Below are positions 1 through 6,472 of a DNA stretch of 7,262 nt, piece by piece; the first letter of the stretch is position 1, and each line of letters starts with the position of its first letter. The notes beneath the pieces are model-generated. The model ran no database searches. It was given only the letters and a program-made list of their open reading frames with translations, and was not told where the DNA came from. The DNA lies in contig JAAXQD010000024.1 of assembly GCA_012974475.1 (NCBI GenBank), positions 1 to 7,262 of the forward strand, written 5' to 3'. The translations under genes were made by a program, and so were the position numbers. Source of the stretch: Desulfobacterales bacterium. Its GTDB lineage: Bacteria > Desulfobacterota > Desulfobacteria > Desulfobacterales > UBA11574.

Positions 1-34
1 GTAAAATATAATTATTAAAATTTTAATTTTTTAC

Positions 35-208
35 AAATTTGATGATCTCGTAAAAAGTCATGAATTCAGCTATAGATGGCTAAGTAAAAAGGTTCATATA
101 CAAGGCGTAGTATTTTTTCAGGAACGAGGCCATACATGTAGTATGCAGAGTGTCTGAAAAAATACTACAACGCAGTAGATGGGACTTTTTACGACGCCAT
201 CAAATTTT
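35..208. repeat. Large nested inverted repeat (MITE/REP-like palindrome)
   Basis: The outer arms are AAATTTGATG (35-44) with CGTAAAAAGTC (49-59) on the left, and GACTTTTTACG (183-193) with CATCAAATTT (198-207) on the right. An inner 15-bp perfect stem pairs 107-121 with 154-168. At the centre a small hairpin pairs CATAC (131-135) with GTATG (141-145). The arms are unequal: the left one carries a second GTAAAAAG at 84-91, and 84-121 also aligns with the complement of 154-192, as if one arm had been partly duplicated. There is no reading frame of note inside. It lies 29 bases past the stop of the leftward rdgB gene, so it could also act on the 3' end of that transcript. No transposase is present. 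That it is a dispersed, transposase-dependent element is inference. Confidence 0.75.
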
Positions 209-236
209 ATCGATTCTGTTTGCACCTATCCAGGGG

Positions 237-878
237 TTAACCGTGTCGTTTCTCCTGCACGGGCATATTTTGACGGATCCAGATTAAAACCTTGTCAAAC
301 TCATCTTTGAGTTCGGCAAACGCTTTTCCCCGGTGACTTACACGGTTTTTTTCTTGTCTGGTTAATTCAGCGAATGTTTTTTTATAGGGTGGATAATAGA
401 AAATGGGATCGTATCCGAAGCCTTTTGAACCGGCAGGCACTTGTGTGATCAGCCCTTCACAGCGCGCTTCATATGTCAGAGCAGGGCCTGTTGGAACGGC
501 GATGGATATGACGCATTCAAAAGCTGCCTTGCGGTTTGACATCCCTTCCATTTCGCTGAGCAGCTTTAAATATCGTTGTTCATCGGTTGCGTTTTCCCCT
601 GCATAGCGCGCGGAATGAATGCCGGGAGCACCTTTCAAGGCTTCCACCGTCAGTCCCGAATCGTCAGCCAATGCCGGAAACCCGAGGATTTGGGCTGCGA
701 AACTCGCTTTTTTGTATGCATTTTCATCAAAGGTATCGCCGTCTTCTTCCAGGTGAGGAATTGGGCCAAAGTCATCTATATCTTTAATATCAACCGGAAA
801 ATCCTTTAAAAGGTCTTTGATTTCTTTTGTTTTTCCTTTGTTGCGTGTGGCAATAACAAGTATACTTTGATGTTGCAT
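237..878 (-). CDS. rdgB: XTP/dITP diphosphatase (RdgB/HAM1 family)
   Basis: This cytoplasmic enzyme hydrolyses non-canonical purine nucleoside triphosphates (dITP, XTP, ITP) to the monophosphate and pyrophosphate, keeping deaminated purines out of DNA and RNA. The 213-residue product is slightly longer than the usual roughly 195-200 residues. Family motifs are in order: the N-terminal substrate loop ATRNKGK (10-16), the metal-binding and catalytic DDSGL (72-76), HSARYAG (88-94), the base-recognition FGYDPIF (154-160) and SHRGKA (181-186). The extra length is a charged C-terminal tail after about residue 196. The ATG start is supported by GAGG five bases upstream on the minus strand and by the motif sitting at residue 10. 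It is transcribed away from iorA and sits alone here, with a palindromic repeat just past its stop. No key residue appears to be missing. Confidence 0.96.
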   Translation of the reverse strand: MQHQSILVIATRNKGKTKEIKDLLKDFPVDIKDIDDFGPIPHLEEDGDTFDENAYKKASFAAQILGFPALADDSGLTVEALKGAPGIHSARYAGENATDEQRYLKLLSEMEGMSNRKAAFECVISIAVPTGPALTYEARCEGLITQVPAGSKGFGYDPIFYYPPYKKTFAELTRQEKNRVSHRGKAFAELKDEFDKVLIWIRQNMPVQEKRHG

Positions 879-918
879 GCGAACCTCGATTCAGGATAAA
901 TTCGATTTTACAATATAT

Positions 919-946
919 TTTATACCCATTTGTTGACTGCTGTATA
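919..946 (-). promoter_or_regulatory. Candidate sigma-70 promoter for rdgB
   Basis: On the minus strand, TATACA (complement of 941-946) is followed after 16 bases by TATAAA (complement of 919-924). These match the -35 and -10 consensus at 4/6 and 5/6. Transcription would begin roughly 35 bases before the rdgB ATG, a normal leader length. It is found by eye in an AT-rich stretch, so chance matches are likely. Confidence 0.35.
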
Positions 947-959
947 ATACTAAGGAAAA

Positions 960-987
960 TTGACACTATAAATCATGGTTAGATATT
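960..987 (+). promoter_or_regulatory. Candidate sigma-70 promoter for iorAB
   Basis: A perfect TTGACA -35 box (960-965) is followed after 16 bases by GATATT (982-987), which matches the -10 consensus at 4/6. If used, it gives iorA a leader of about 250 bases, covering the hairpin-rich stretch that follows. A TATAAT at 943-948 on the same strand lacks a good -35 at a proper distance. The assignment is tentative. Confidence 0.33.
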
Positions 988-1013
988 TGTAAAGTTTTTT
1001 CAATTGCTTGTTG

Positions 1014-1201
1014 GCTCGCAGAAAATTCTTTACACCACCGGCTGTGCTGGTATATTACCTGAACTTTGCGAGCGCCGATTCTTCCGAATCTGTCGCGTTG
1101 ACAAACACATGAAGTCGTCTGGGACCGCTTCGTCCTATTCGTCTTTTACCTTTGCAATCTCGACGGTTGCAACATCCAAGGTGGGTTCCTAAAAAACCAC
1201 C
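1014..1201 (+). other. Hairpin-rich untranslated region upstream of iorA
   Basis: This accounts for most of the 370-base gap between rdgB and iorA. Read as RNA it can form five local hairpins. (1) A 9-bp stem pairs 1014-1022 with 1065-1073 and encloses a 6-bp stem (1037-1042 with 1046-1051). (2) GATTC (1077-1081) pairs with GAATC (1086-1090) over a four-base loop. (3) GGAC (1122-1125) pairs with GTCC (1132-1135). (4) TTGCAA at 1152-1157 and 1167-1172. (5) GGTGG (1180-1184) pairs with CCACC (1197-1201). A weak reading frame crossing it from a TTG at 1004 shows no recognisable protein and no good ribosome-binding site. I match it to no known riboswitch. It may be a structured leader, a decayed repeat, or chance folding. 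Confidence 0.3.
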
Positions 1202-1248
1202 CGACAACCAAGAGCTAAAATTACACCGTTAACCATAAGGAACAAACA

Positions 1249-3105
1249 ATGCACAAACTACTTGCCGCGAATCCCGGTCAAAAGATGCTCCTTTTAGGCA
1301 ACGAAGCCATTGCCAGGGGCGCCATCGAGTCCGGAGTCGCCGTTGCAACAACATACCCGGGAACACCATCTTCGGAGATTTCACTGAATTTTTTTCAGAT
1401 ATCCCAAGAAAGCGACCTTTATTTTGAATACAGCACCAACGAAAAGGTGGCCCTTGAAGTAGCGGCCGCTGCTGCAAATTCCGGAGTTCGGAGCATGTGC
1501 GTGATGAAACATGTGGGGATGAATGTGGCTGCGGATGCTCTCATGACATTGGCATATTTGGGTGTCAAAGGCGGTCTGGTGATTCTGACAGCCGACGATC
1601 CTTTCATGTTTTCAAGCCAGAACGAACAGGACAACCGGTATTACAGCAAGCTTGCCGGCCTCCCCATGCTGGAGCCGTCTTCCGCACAGGAGGCAAAAGA
1701 TATGGTGGCTTTTGCATTCGATTTGTCCGAAAAACTTCAGCAGCCGGTTATCTACAGAACCACCACCCGGATCAATCATTCCACCGAAGTCGTGGTGCTG
1801 GGCGATATACAGACACCCATAACACAAGGTGATTTTATAAAAGATCCTTTCAATTATGTGACGGTTCCTGCAGTTTCCAGAAATCTCCATGTCAAGCTGC
1901 TTGAAAAATTAGAAACGGCTGAAACGATTTCCGAAACGTCTGAGTACAATTTTTTCTCTGGAGACGGCCCATGGGGGATTGTCTGCAATGGTGTGAGTTA
2001 CAACTATGTTTCTGATGCTGTTAAAGATCTGGATATCGCGCACAAAGTTAAAATATTCCGCGTTGGATTTTCACACCCCATGCCCCGGGTTTTGATCAAA
2101 GACTTTTTAAAAGAGTGTGAAAAGGTGCTGGTCGTGGAGGAAGGCGAGCCTTTTATGGAAGAGACCATCAAGGCGTTTGCCCAGGAAGAAGGTTTGACGC
2201 TCCCCATAAATGGAAAGAGGAATGACCTTTTTTCACGCCTCTACGAATACAACCCGGCACTGGTCAGACAATGTTTGGCCACATATTTTGACGTGACGTG
2301 CAAACCGGCGGCAGGCGTCAATCTCTCTGATGTTCCCGAAATCCCCCAGCGCCCCCCCAGCCTCTGTGCCGGGTGTTCCCACAGGGCCACTTTTTATGCG
2401 GTTAACAAGGCAACAGAGGGCATGGAAACGATTTGCCCCACGGACATCGGTTGCTATACCCTCGGATTTATGCCGCCGCTTTCCGCGGGAGATTTTTTGA
2501 TATGTATGGGGGCTTCCGTGGGGACATCATGCGGTTTTTCAAAAGTAACGGACAAAAAGGTCATCTCTTTTATCGGGGATTCCACTTTTTTTCATTCCGG
2601 AATACCCGGGTTGATTAATGCCGTCTTTAACAACCACAATTTTACGCTGGTTATTCTTGACAATGGCATTACTGCCATGACCGGGCATCAGCATCATCCA
2701 GGGGTCGATATGAAAGCACTGAGCATGGAAGGATATGCTCACGTGTCCATCGAAGAAATCGTGAAAGCTGTGGGCGTGCCGCATGTTTCCGTCATCCGGC
2801 CATACCGGGTTAAAAAGAGTATTGAATCCATCAAAGAGGCCCTCAACTTTAAAGGTGTTTCGGTGGTTATTTCAAAGGAGGGCTGCACATTGTTTGCCAA
2901 GGCTCTCAAGAAACCACGTGGAAGATCTTTTTTTGTCAGTGAAAAATGTAAAGACCACAGAGACTGCATCAATGAGCTGGCATGCCCAGCTTTTTTCATT
3001 GAGGATAACCGGGTTAAAATAGATCCTGCCCTCTGTTCGGGTTGTACGGTCTGTGCCCAGATTTGCCCGGAGCATGCTATTTTACCCTTAAAGGATGATG
3101 CCTGA
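1249..3105 (+). CDS. iorA: Indolepyruvate:ferredoxin oxidoreductase, alpha subunit
   Basis: This is the large catalytic subunit. With IorB it oxidatively decarboxylates indolepyruvate and other arylpyruvates to aryl-acetyl-CoA, passing electrons to ferredoxin, usually in aromatic amino acid breakdown. The 618-residue length is typical. The N-terminal pyrimidine-binding-type domain carries YPGTPSSEIS (36-45) and NEKVALEVAAAAA (64-76). A central domain follows at about 240-350. The thiamine-diphosphate domain has RPPSLCAGCSHRATFYA (368-384), the metal/diphosphate motif at GDSTFFHS (443-450) and DNGITAMTG (471-479). The C-terminus is a ferredoxin-like module. Its second cluster motif is complete, Cys596-x2-Cys599-x2-Cys602-x3-Cys606-Pro. 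The first reads Cys567-x2-His570-x2-Cys573-x5-Cys579-Pro, with His where Cys is usual. The start is supported by TAAGGA seven bases before the ATG. iorB follows after 71 bases, as expected for an operon. Confidence 0.96.
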   Translation: MHKLLAANPGQKMLLLGNEAIARGAIESGVAVATTYPGTPSSEISLNFFQISQESDLYFEYSTNEKVALEVAAAAANSGVRSMCVMKHVGMNVAADALMTLAYLGVKGGLVILTADDPFMFSSQNEQDNRYYSKLAGLPMLEPSSAQEAKDMVAFAFDLSEKLQQPVIYRTTTRINHSTEVVVLGDIQTPITQGDFIKDPFNYVTVPAVSRNLHVKLLEKLETAETISETSEYNFFSGDGPWGIVCNGVSYNYVSDAVKDLDIAHKVKIFRVGFSHPMPRVLIKDFLKECEKVLVVEEGEPFMEETIKAFAQEEGLTLPINGKRNDLFSRLYEYNPALVRQCLATYFDVTCKPAAGVNLSDVPEIPQRPPSLCAGCSHRATFYAVNKATEGMETICPTDIGCYTLGFMPPLSAGDFLICMGASVGTSCGFSKVTDKKVISFIGDSTFFHSGIPGLINAVFNNHNFTLVILDNGITAMTGHQHHPGVDMKALSMEGYAHVSIEEIVKAVGVPHVSVIRPYRVKKSIESIKEALNFKGVSVVISKEGCTLFAKALKKPRGRSFFVSEKCKDHRDCINELACPAFFIEDNRVKIDPALCSGCTVCAQICPEHAILPLKDDA

Positions 3106-3176
3106 GTTTCCAACGGATTTAACCGGGCAGGCAAACGGAACTGTTTTTTAAAGATTCCACAACGGACGGTAATAAA

Positions 3177-3773
3177 ATGAATCCAACGAGATTAATCATA
3201 GTGGCTGTGGGAGGGCAGGGAAATCTTCTGGCCTCTAAGGTTATCGGAGAATCCGCACTTCTTGCGGATGTCCCGGTTCGCATGAGTGAAATACACGGTA
3301 TGGCCCAGAGGGGCGGCGTGGTTGAAAGCAGCATTGTGTTCGGGACCGCTCGAAGTACCATTATCTCAGACGGCGAGGCTGACGTGCTGGTGGGATTTGA
3401 GCCTTCGGAAACCCTTCGAGCCTTGAACAAGTGTAATTCCAATACCGTAGTGATTACCAACCTTGCCCCGCTTCCGCCGTTTACGGTTGCAGTGGGGAGC
3501 GGCATTTATCCTGACCTGGATGTGCTCCAGTCATTGATTAAGGCCAAGACGGCGAACCTTATTGCTCTTGATGCTGAGGCGCTTGCCATTGAAGCCGGAA
3601 ATGTTTTGTCGGTCAATATGGTTCTCTTGGGCGCCCTGATACAGACCGGCAAAATTCCATTGTCTTCAGAAACGGTAAAAGAAGCGATTAAAACAAAAAC
3701 AAAAAAAGCCTTTGTCGAATTGAACTTAAAGGCTTTCGAGCTCGGTTTTTCTGCGGCAAGCCAACTCGGTTAA
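3177..3773 (+). CDS. iorB: Indolepyruvate:ferredoxin oxidoreductase, beta subunit
   Basis: This is the small (gamma-domain type) subunit of the 2-oxoacid:ferredoxin oxidoreductase formed with IorA. The family is thought to help form the CoA-handling part of the active site. The product has 198 residues, a normal length. The nucleotide-binding-like glycine motif VGGQGNLLAS is at 11-20. The family signature EIHGMAQRGGVVESSI is at 38-53, followed by DVLVGFEPSETLRAL at 69-83. The ATG at 3177 puts the glycine motif at the expected distance from the N-terminus, but the ribosome-binding site is weak (GGACGG about 8 bases upstream), so translation may depend partly on upstream iorA. The gene ends 50 bases before the convergent queC stop, with no obvious strong terminator between. 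No phenylacetate-CoA ligase gene, a frequent partner of iorAB, follows here. Confidence 0.95.
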   Translation: MNPTRLIIVAVGGQGNLLASKVIGESALLADVPVRMSEIHGMAQRGGVVESSIVFGTARSTIISDGEADVLVGFEPSETLRALNKCNSNTVVITNLAPLPPFTVAVGSGIYPDLDVLQSLIKAKTANLIALDAEALAIEAGNVLSVNMVLLGALIQTGKIPLSSETVKEAIKTKTKKAFVELNLKAFELGFSAASQLG

Positions 3774-3823
3774 TGGGATTTCTTCAATAAAAATGAGTAC
3801 GGTGGGATATTTAGGGTTAGGGT

Positions 3824-4516
3824 CTATATATATTTTGTCGGATCTTTTACATCCGCTTCTTTAAAACCTTTCTTCCTTAAAAAACAGCTGTCACATTCAC
3901 CGCATGCCAGGCCTTGGGGTGAAGGGTCATAGCAGCTGTGGGTTAAAGCGTAATCGACCCCCAGTTCCATACCTTTTTGAATGATCTGCGCTTTGGTCAA
4001 ATGGATAAGCGGTGTTCTTATCCTGATTTTTGTTATGCCCTCCACACCCGCTTTTGTGGCAAGATTTGCCATACGTTCAAATGCGTCGACATACTCAGGC
4101 CGGCAGTCCGGATAACCGCTGTAGTCGACTGCGTTAACCCCGATGAAAATATCAGATGATTCGAGAACCTCGGCCCATGCCAGGGCAAAGGACAGAAATA
4201 TGGTATTTCTGGCCGGAACGTATGTAACGGGTATTTCCCGGGTCATTGCCTGTTCATCCCTTTCTTTTGGCACATCAATATCATCGGTAAGGGATGACCC
4301 CCCTATTTTATTTAAATCCATATTAATCACGAGGTGTTCGTTGACACCCAAAGCGTCCGCCACCTTTTGAGCGGCTTCAAGTTCAAAGGCGTGACGCTGC
4401 CCGTAGGAAAAACTTAGACTATAGATTTCAAAACTTTGGTATCTTGCGATGGCCATTGCAGTGGTGGAATCAAGTCCCCCGCTTGAAAGAACAACGGCTT
4501 TTTTTAAATGGCTCAT
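3824..4516 (-). CDS. queC: 7-cyano-7-deazaguanine (preQ0) synthase QueC
   Basis: QueC converts 7-carboxy-7-deazaguanine, ammonia and ATP to preQ0, the nitrile precursor of the tRNA wobble base queuosine. The 230 residues match the family length. The PP-loop ATP-pyrophosphatase motif is SGGLDS (12-17). Other conserved blocks are FSYGQRHAFE (36-45), YVPARNTIFLS (99-109) and GVNAVDYSGYPDCRPE (126-141). The C-terminal zinc site is formed by Cys195, Cys205, Cys208 and Cys211 in SCYDPSPQGLACGECDSC. All catalytic and metal ligands look intact. The gene stands alone, without queD, queE or queF in view, and is convergent with iorB. There is no clear Shine-Dalgarno upstream of the ATG. A weak TTGCAA-17-TAAACT promoter match would place the transcript start within a few bases of the ATG, so a leaderless or very short-leader mRNA is possible. 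The start itself fits the family N-terminus. Confidence 0.96.
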   Translation of the reverse strand: MSHLKKAVVLSSGGLDSTTAMAIARYQSFEIYSLSFSYGQRHAFELEAAQKVADALGVNEHLVINMDLNKIGGSSLTDDIDVPKERDEQAMTREIPVTYVPARNTIFLSFALAWAEVLESSDIFIGVNAVDYSGYPDCRPEYVDAFERMANLATKAGVEGITKIRIRTPLIHLTKAQIIQKGMELGVDYALTHSCYDPSPQGLACGECDSCFLRKKGFKEADVKDPTKYI

Positions 4517-4600
4517 GATTGATAAAGTTTAAGCGACCCGCCATAGGATTGCAAGTATCAATATGTTTGAAAGTGGTATTGTTCTTGTCTTTTTATCTGG

Positions 4601-4636
4601 TTTTTAAAAACCGGGTCCTCAGAGCCCGGTTAAAAA
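4601..4636 (-). terminator. Terminator-like hairpin, orphan, upstream of queC
   Basis: AACCGGG (4609-4615) pairs perfectly with CCCGGTT (4625-4631) around a nine-base loop. TTTTT (4601-4605) can pair with AAAAA (4632-4636) to extend the stem past a three-base bulge. Read on the minus strand, the stem runs into a run of T, the form of an intrinsic terminator; on the plus strand no T run follows. It sits 85 bases upstream of the queC start, and no minus-strand gene lies beyond it to be terminated. It may insulate queC from upstream transcription, end an unseen small transcript, or serve as an attenuator in a long queC leader. Confidence 0.5.
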
Positions 4637-4651
4637 CAACGGCTATGGCAC

Positions 4652-4790
4652 TTTAATCGATTAAACTGGAATATTGGGATAATGGATGGTTGGCAAAATC
4701 AAGCCATTTAAAGGTTGTCGAGATTTGGCGGCTTGGGAACAATTATTATAATTTGATGAATTTAATCGTAATATGTGATATTAGTTTTTT
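4652..4790. promoter_or_regulatory. Cluster of AT-rich perfect palindromes in the queC / flavoredoxin gap
   Basis: The 439-base gap 4517-4955 has no credible gene. Apart from the terminator-like hairpin it holds three perfect inverted repeats: TTTAATCGATTAAA (4652-4665), AATTATTATAATT (4741-4753) and TAATATGTGATATTA (4769-4783). The last is followed by six T (4785-4790) and could act as a very weak terminator. Their placement between divergent genes would suit operators or protein-binding sites, but AT-rich DNA yields such palindromes by chance and I recognise none as the site of a known regulator. A partial promoter-like TTTACA lies at 4868-4873 ahead of the flavoredoxin gene without a convincing -10. 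Confidence 0.3.
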
Positions 4791-4955
4791 AGTAGTCATG
4801 AGCTTTGTTGGACTCAGACAGTACACGCTTTTTAAAAGAGATTATCCATTCCGCTGATATGTATGTGTTTACAATAAAAACTCCCCGACCCCTAAATTAC
4901 TTAACTTGAATAGAAAAAATGGATTTCGAAAGTAAAATGAAAAGGAGTTTGCATT

Positions 4956-5522
4956 ATGAAAAAATCATTCGGTGCTAAAACGCTAATCTTTCCGACACCG
5001 GTCTGGTGTGTCGGCTCGTACGATGCGAAGGGTGCCCCTAACGTTATGACCATTGCCTGGGGCGGCATCTGCTGTTCCAAACCGCCCTGTGTGACCATTT
5101 CTCTTCGCAAGGCCACCTATACCTATGGCAATATAATGGAAAGGCAGGCTTATACACTCAGTGTACCGTCTGAACATCAGGTTCAGGAAGCGGATTACTT
5201 TGGCATGGTATCCGGTCGAAACACGGATAAATTCAAGGAAACCGGTCTGACACCGATGAAGTCGGAACGTGTCGATGCACCGTATGTGGGGGAATTTTCC
5301 ATGATTTTGGAATGCAAGGTGATTCATCATTATGAAATAGGCTTGCACACCCATTTTGTGGGAGAAATTTTGGATGTCAAGATAGAGGACAGTATGTTGA
5401 CCGATGAAGGAACGCCCGATATCGAAAAAATTCGTCCCATCGTCTTCAGCCCTGAAGTCCGAAAATATCATGCCATTGGCAAATATATCGGGAAAGCATT
5501 TGAGGTCGGAAAAAAAACATAA
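4956..5522 (+). CDS. flr: Flavoredoxin-like FMN-binding split-barrel protein (flavin reductase family)
   Basis: This is a predicted cytoplasmic FMN-binding electron carrier or reductase of the flavin reductase-like split-barrel family. At 188 residues it has the size of Desulfovibrio flavoredoxin and resembles it through the whole length as I recall that family. Blocks include the N-terminal MKKSFGAKTLIFPTPVW (1-17), APNVMTIAWGGICCSKPP (27-44), the loop RKATYTYGNIM (51-61), the SVPSE block (69-73), GRNTDKF (87-93) and GLHTHFVGEILDV (128-140). In Desulfovibrio gigas flavoredoxin has been implicated in thiosulfate reduction; the role here is inferred from that. A strong AAGGAG eight bases before the ATG fixes the start. 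The crotonase-family gene begins 48 bases after the stop and may be co-transcribed. The gene symbol is by resemblance; a general NADH:FMN reductase role is the alternative. Confidence 0.85.
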   Translation: MKKSFGAKTLIFPTPVWCVGSYDAKGAPNVMTIAWGGICCSKPPCVTISLRKATYTYGNIMERQAYTLSVPSEHQVQEADYFGMVSGRNTDKFKETGLTPMKSERVDAPYVGEFSMILECKVIHHYEIGLHTHFVGEILDVKIEDSMLTDEGTPDIEKIRPIVFSPEVRKYHAIGKYIGKAFEVGKKT

Positions 5523-5570
5523 TTTGTCAAAAGCAAAATCTGTTGTTGTGACACCGGAAAGAGAGTCAAA

Positions 5571-6326
5571 ATGGATATGATTTCGGTCGATTGTCGTGGG
5601 AGTGTGATGCTCGCCAAGTTTAATCGTGGCGTCACCAATGCATTGAACCCGGAGTTCGTTCAGGAACTGGGCGAGGTTCTTCAGAGGGTTGAAAGCGACG
5701 CCACTGTACGTGGTCTTGTTCTGGGAAGTTCCAATGAGAAATTCTTCTCCATAGGTCTTGATATCCCCGATCTGTATGCACTGGACAGGGAAGATTTCAG
5801 AGACTTCTTACGACTGTTCAATCGGGTCTGTATGGATCTGTACACGCTGCCCAAACCGACCGTCGCGGCGATAACCGGCCATGCCTTGGCCGGCGGGTGC
5901 ATACTGGCGCTTTGTTGTGACTGGCGGTTCATTGCGGAAGGGCGGAAACTGATGGGACTGAATGAGGTTAAGCTGGGCGTTCCGGTGCCGTACCTGGCAG
6001 ATCGAGTGCTGCACGCTTTGGCAGGGGTTCGGCACGCCCGCAAGATGATGGAGGGTGGCGATTTTTATGCGCCTGCGGAAGCTCTGGAAATGGGCATGGT
6101 GGACGAAGTCCTGCCCGTGGAGGAGGTTGTGAATCGGGCCCTGGCACACGCCGAGAAGTTGGGATCTTTGCCTAAAACAGGATATGGGATGATCAAGCGG
6201 AATCGTGTCGAGACAACAGTGACAGAGGTGCTGGCACGGGAAACGGAAATGGAGCGGTATTTCATTGAAAGCTGGTATTCGGAAGCGGTGCGTGAACGAT
6301 TGCGGGAAGCCATGGAGAAATTCTAA
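5571..6326 (+). CDS. Crotonase-superfamily protein, probable delta3-delta2-enoyl-CoA isomerase type
   Basis: The 251-residue protein has the crotonase fold, acting on acyl-CoA thioesters. The oxyanion-hole segments are FFSIGLDI (58-65) and HALAGGC (104-110). The catalytic region reads GGCILALCCDWRFIAEG (108-124) then LMGLNEVKLGVPVP (127-140). In enoyl-CoA hydratase two glutamates act, one in GGCELA and one in the PEI/NEV block. Here the first is Ile111 and only Glu132 remains. That single-Glu arrangement, with GLNE and LG, is the one seen in mitochondrial delta3-delta2-enoyl-CoA isomerase, so isomerisation of unsaturated fatty acyl-CoAs is a better guess than hydration. The C-terminal helical region (about 200-251) is complete. 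The start has a GAGAG-type ribosome-binding site five bases upstream. A decayed copy of its first codons lies downstream of the next gene. The specific substrate is unknown. Confidence 0.87.
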   Translation: MDMISVDCRGSVMLAKFNRGVTNALNPEFVQELGEVLQRVESDATVRGLVLGSSNEKFFSIGLDIPDLYALDREDFRDFLRLFNRVCMDLYTLPKPTVAAITGHALAGGCILALCCDWRFIAEGRKLMGLNEVKLGVPVPYLADRVLHALAGVRHARKMMEGGDFYAPAEALEMGMVDEVLPVEEVVNRALAHAEKLGSLPKTGYGMIKRNRVETTVTEVLARETEMERYFIESWYSEAVRERLREAMEKF

Positions 6327-6472
6327 AGAGGACTGTATCCCCGGATAAAACAGGGCTGTCCATTCCCCCATTGACCTGACCGAAAAAACTGTGGGGTTAG
6401 CGTAAAAGGTCGTGCCAAGGTGAGATGCTGTTAACCGGCAGGTCACGTGGGACCTTGAAAGGACAATGAGAG

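Noticed and set aside
933..948. TTGACT and TATAAT as a promoter for iorA
   Set aside because: The two boxes are only four bases apart, far below the 16-18 needed for a sigma-70 promoter.
1004..1192. Possible 62-residue protein upstream of iorA
   Set aside because: It starts at TTG without a ribosome-binding site, has low-complexity Ser/Thr-rich composition and resembles no family I know; the stretch looks non-coding.
2739..3134. 131-codon minus-strand open frame within iorA
   Set aside because: It is fully antisense to the conserved C-terminal part of IorA, with no family resemblance; it is a shadow of iorA codon usage. The same applies to the other long antisense frames in the crotonase and flavoredoxin genes.
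3811..3823. Two telomere-like TTAGGG units between iorB and queC
   Set aside because: Only two units in a bacterial convergent gap, part of the last codons and spacer; coincidence is the simplest reading.
4517..4640. preQ1 riboswitch ahead of queC
   Set aside because: I could not find the conserved core and A-rich tail of preQ1-I or a credible preQ1-II fold in the queC leader; the hairpin there is better described as terminator-like.
6327..6472. Terminator between the crotonase and UPF0158 genes
   Set aside because: Only short pairings such as CCCCA with TGGGG over a long loop are present, and no T run follows.
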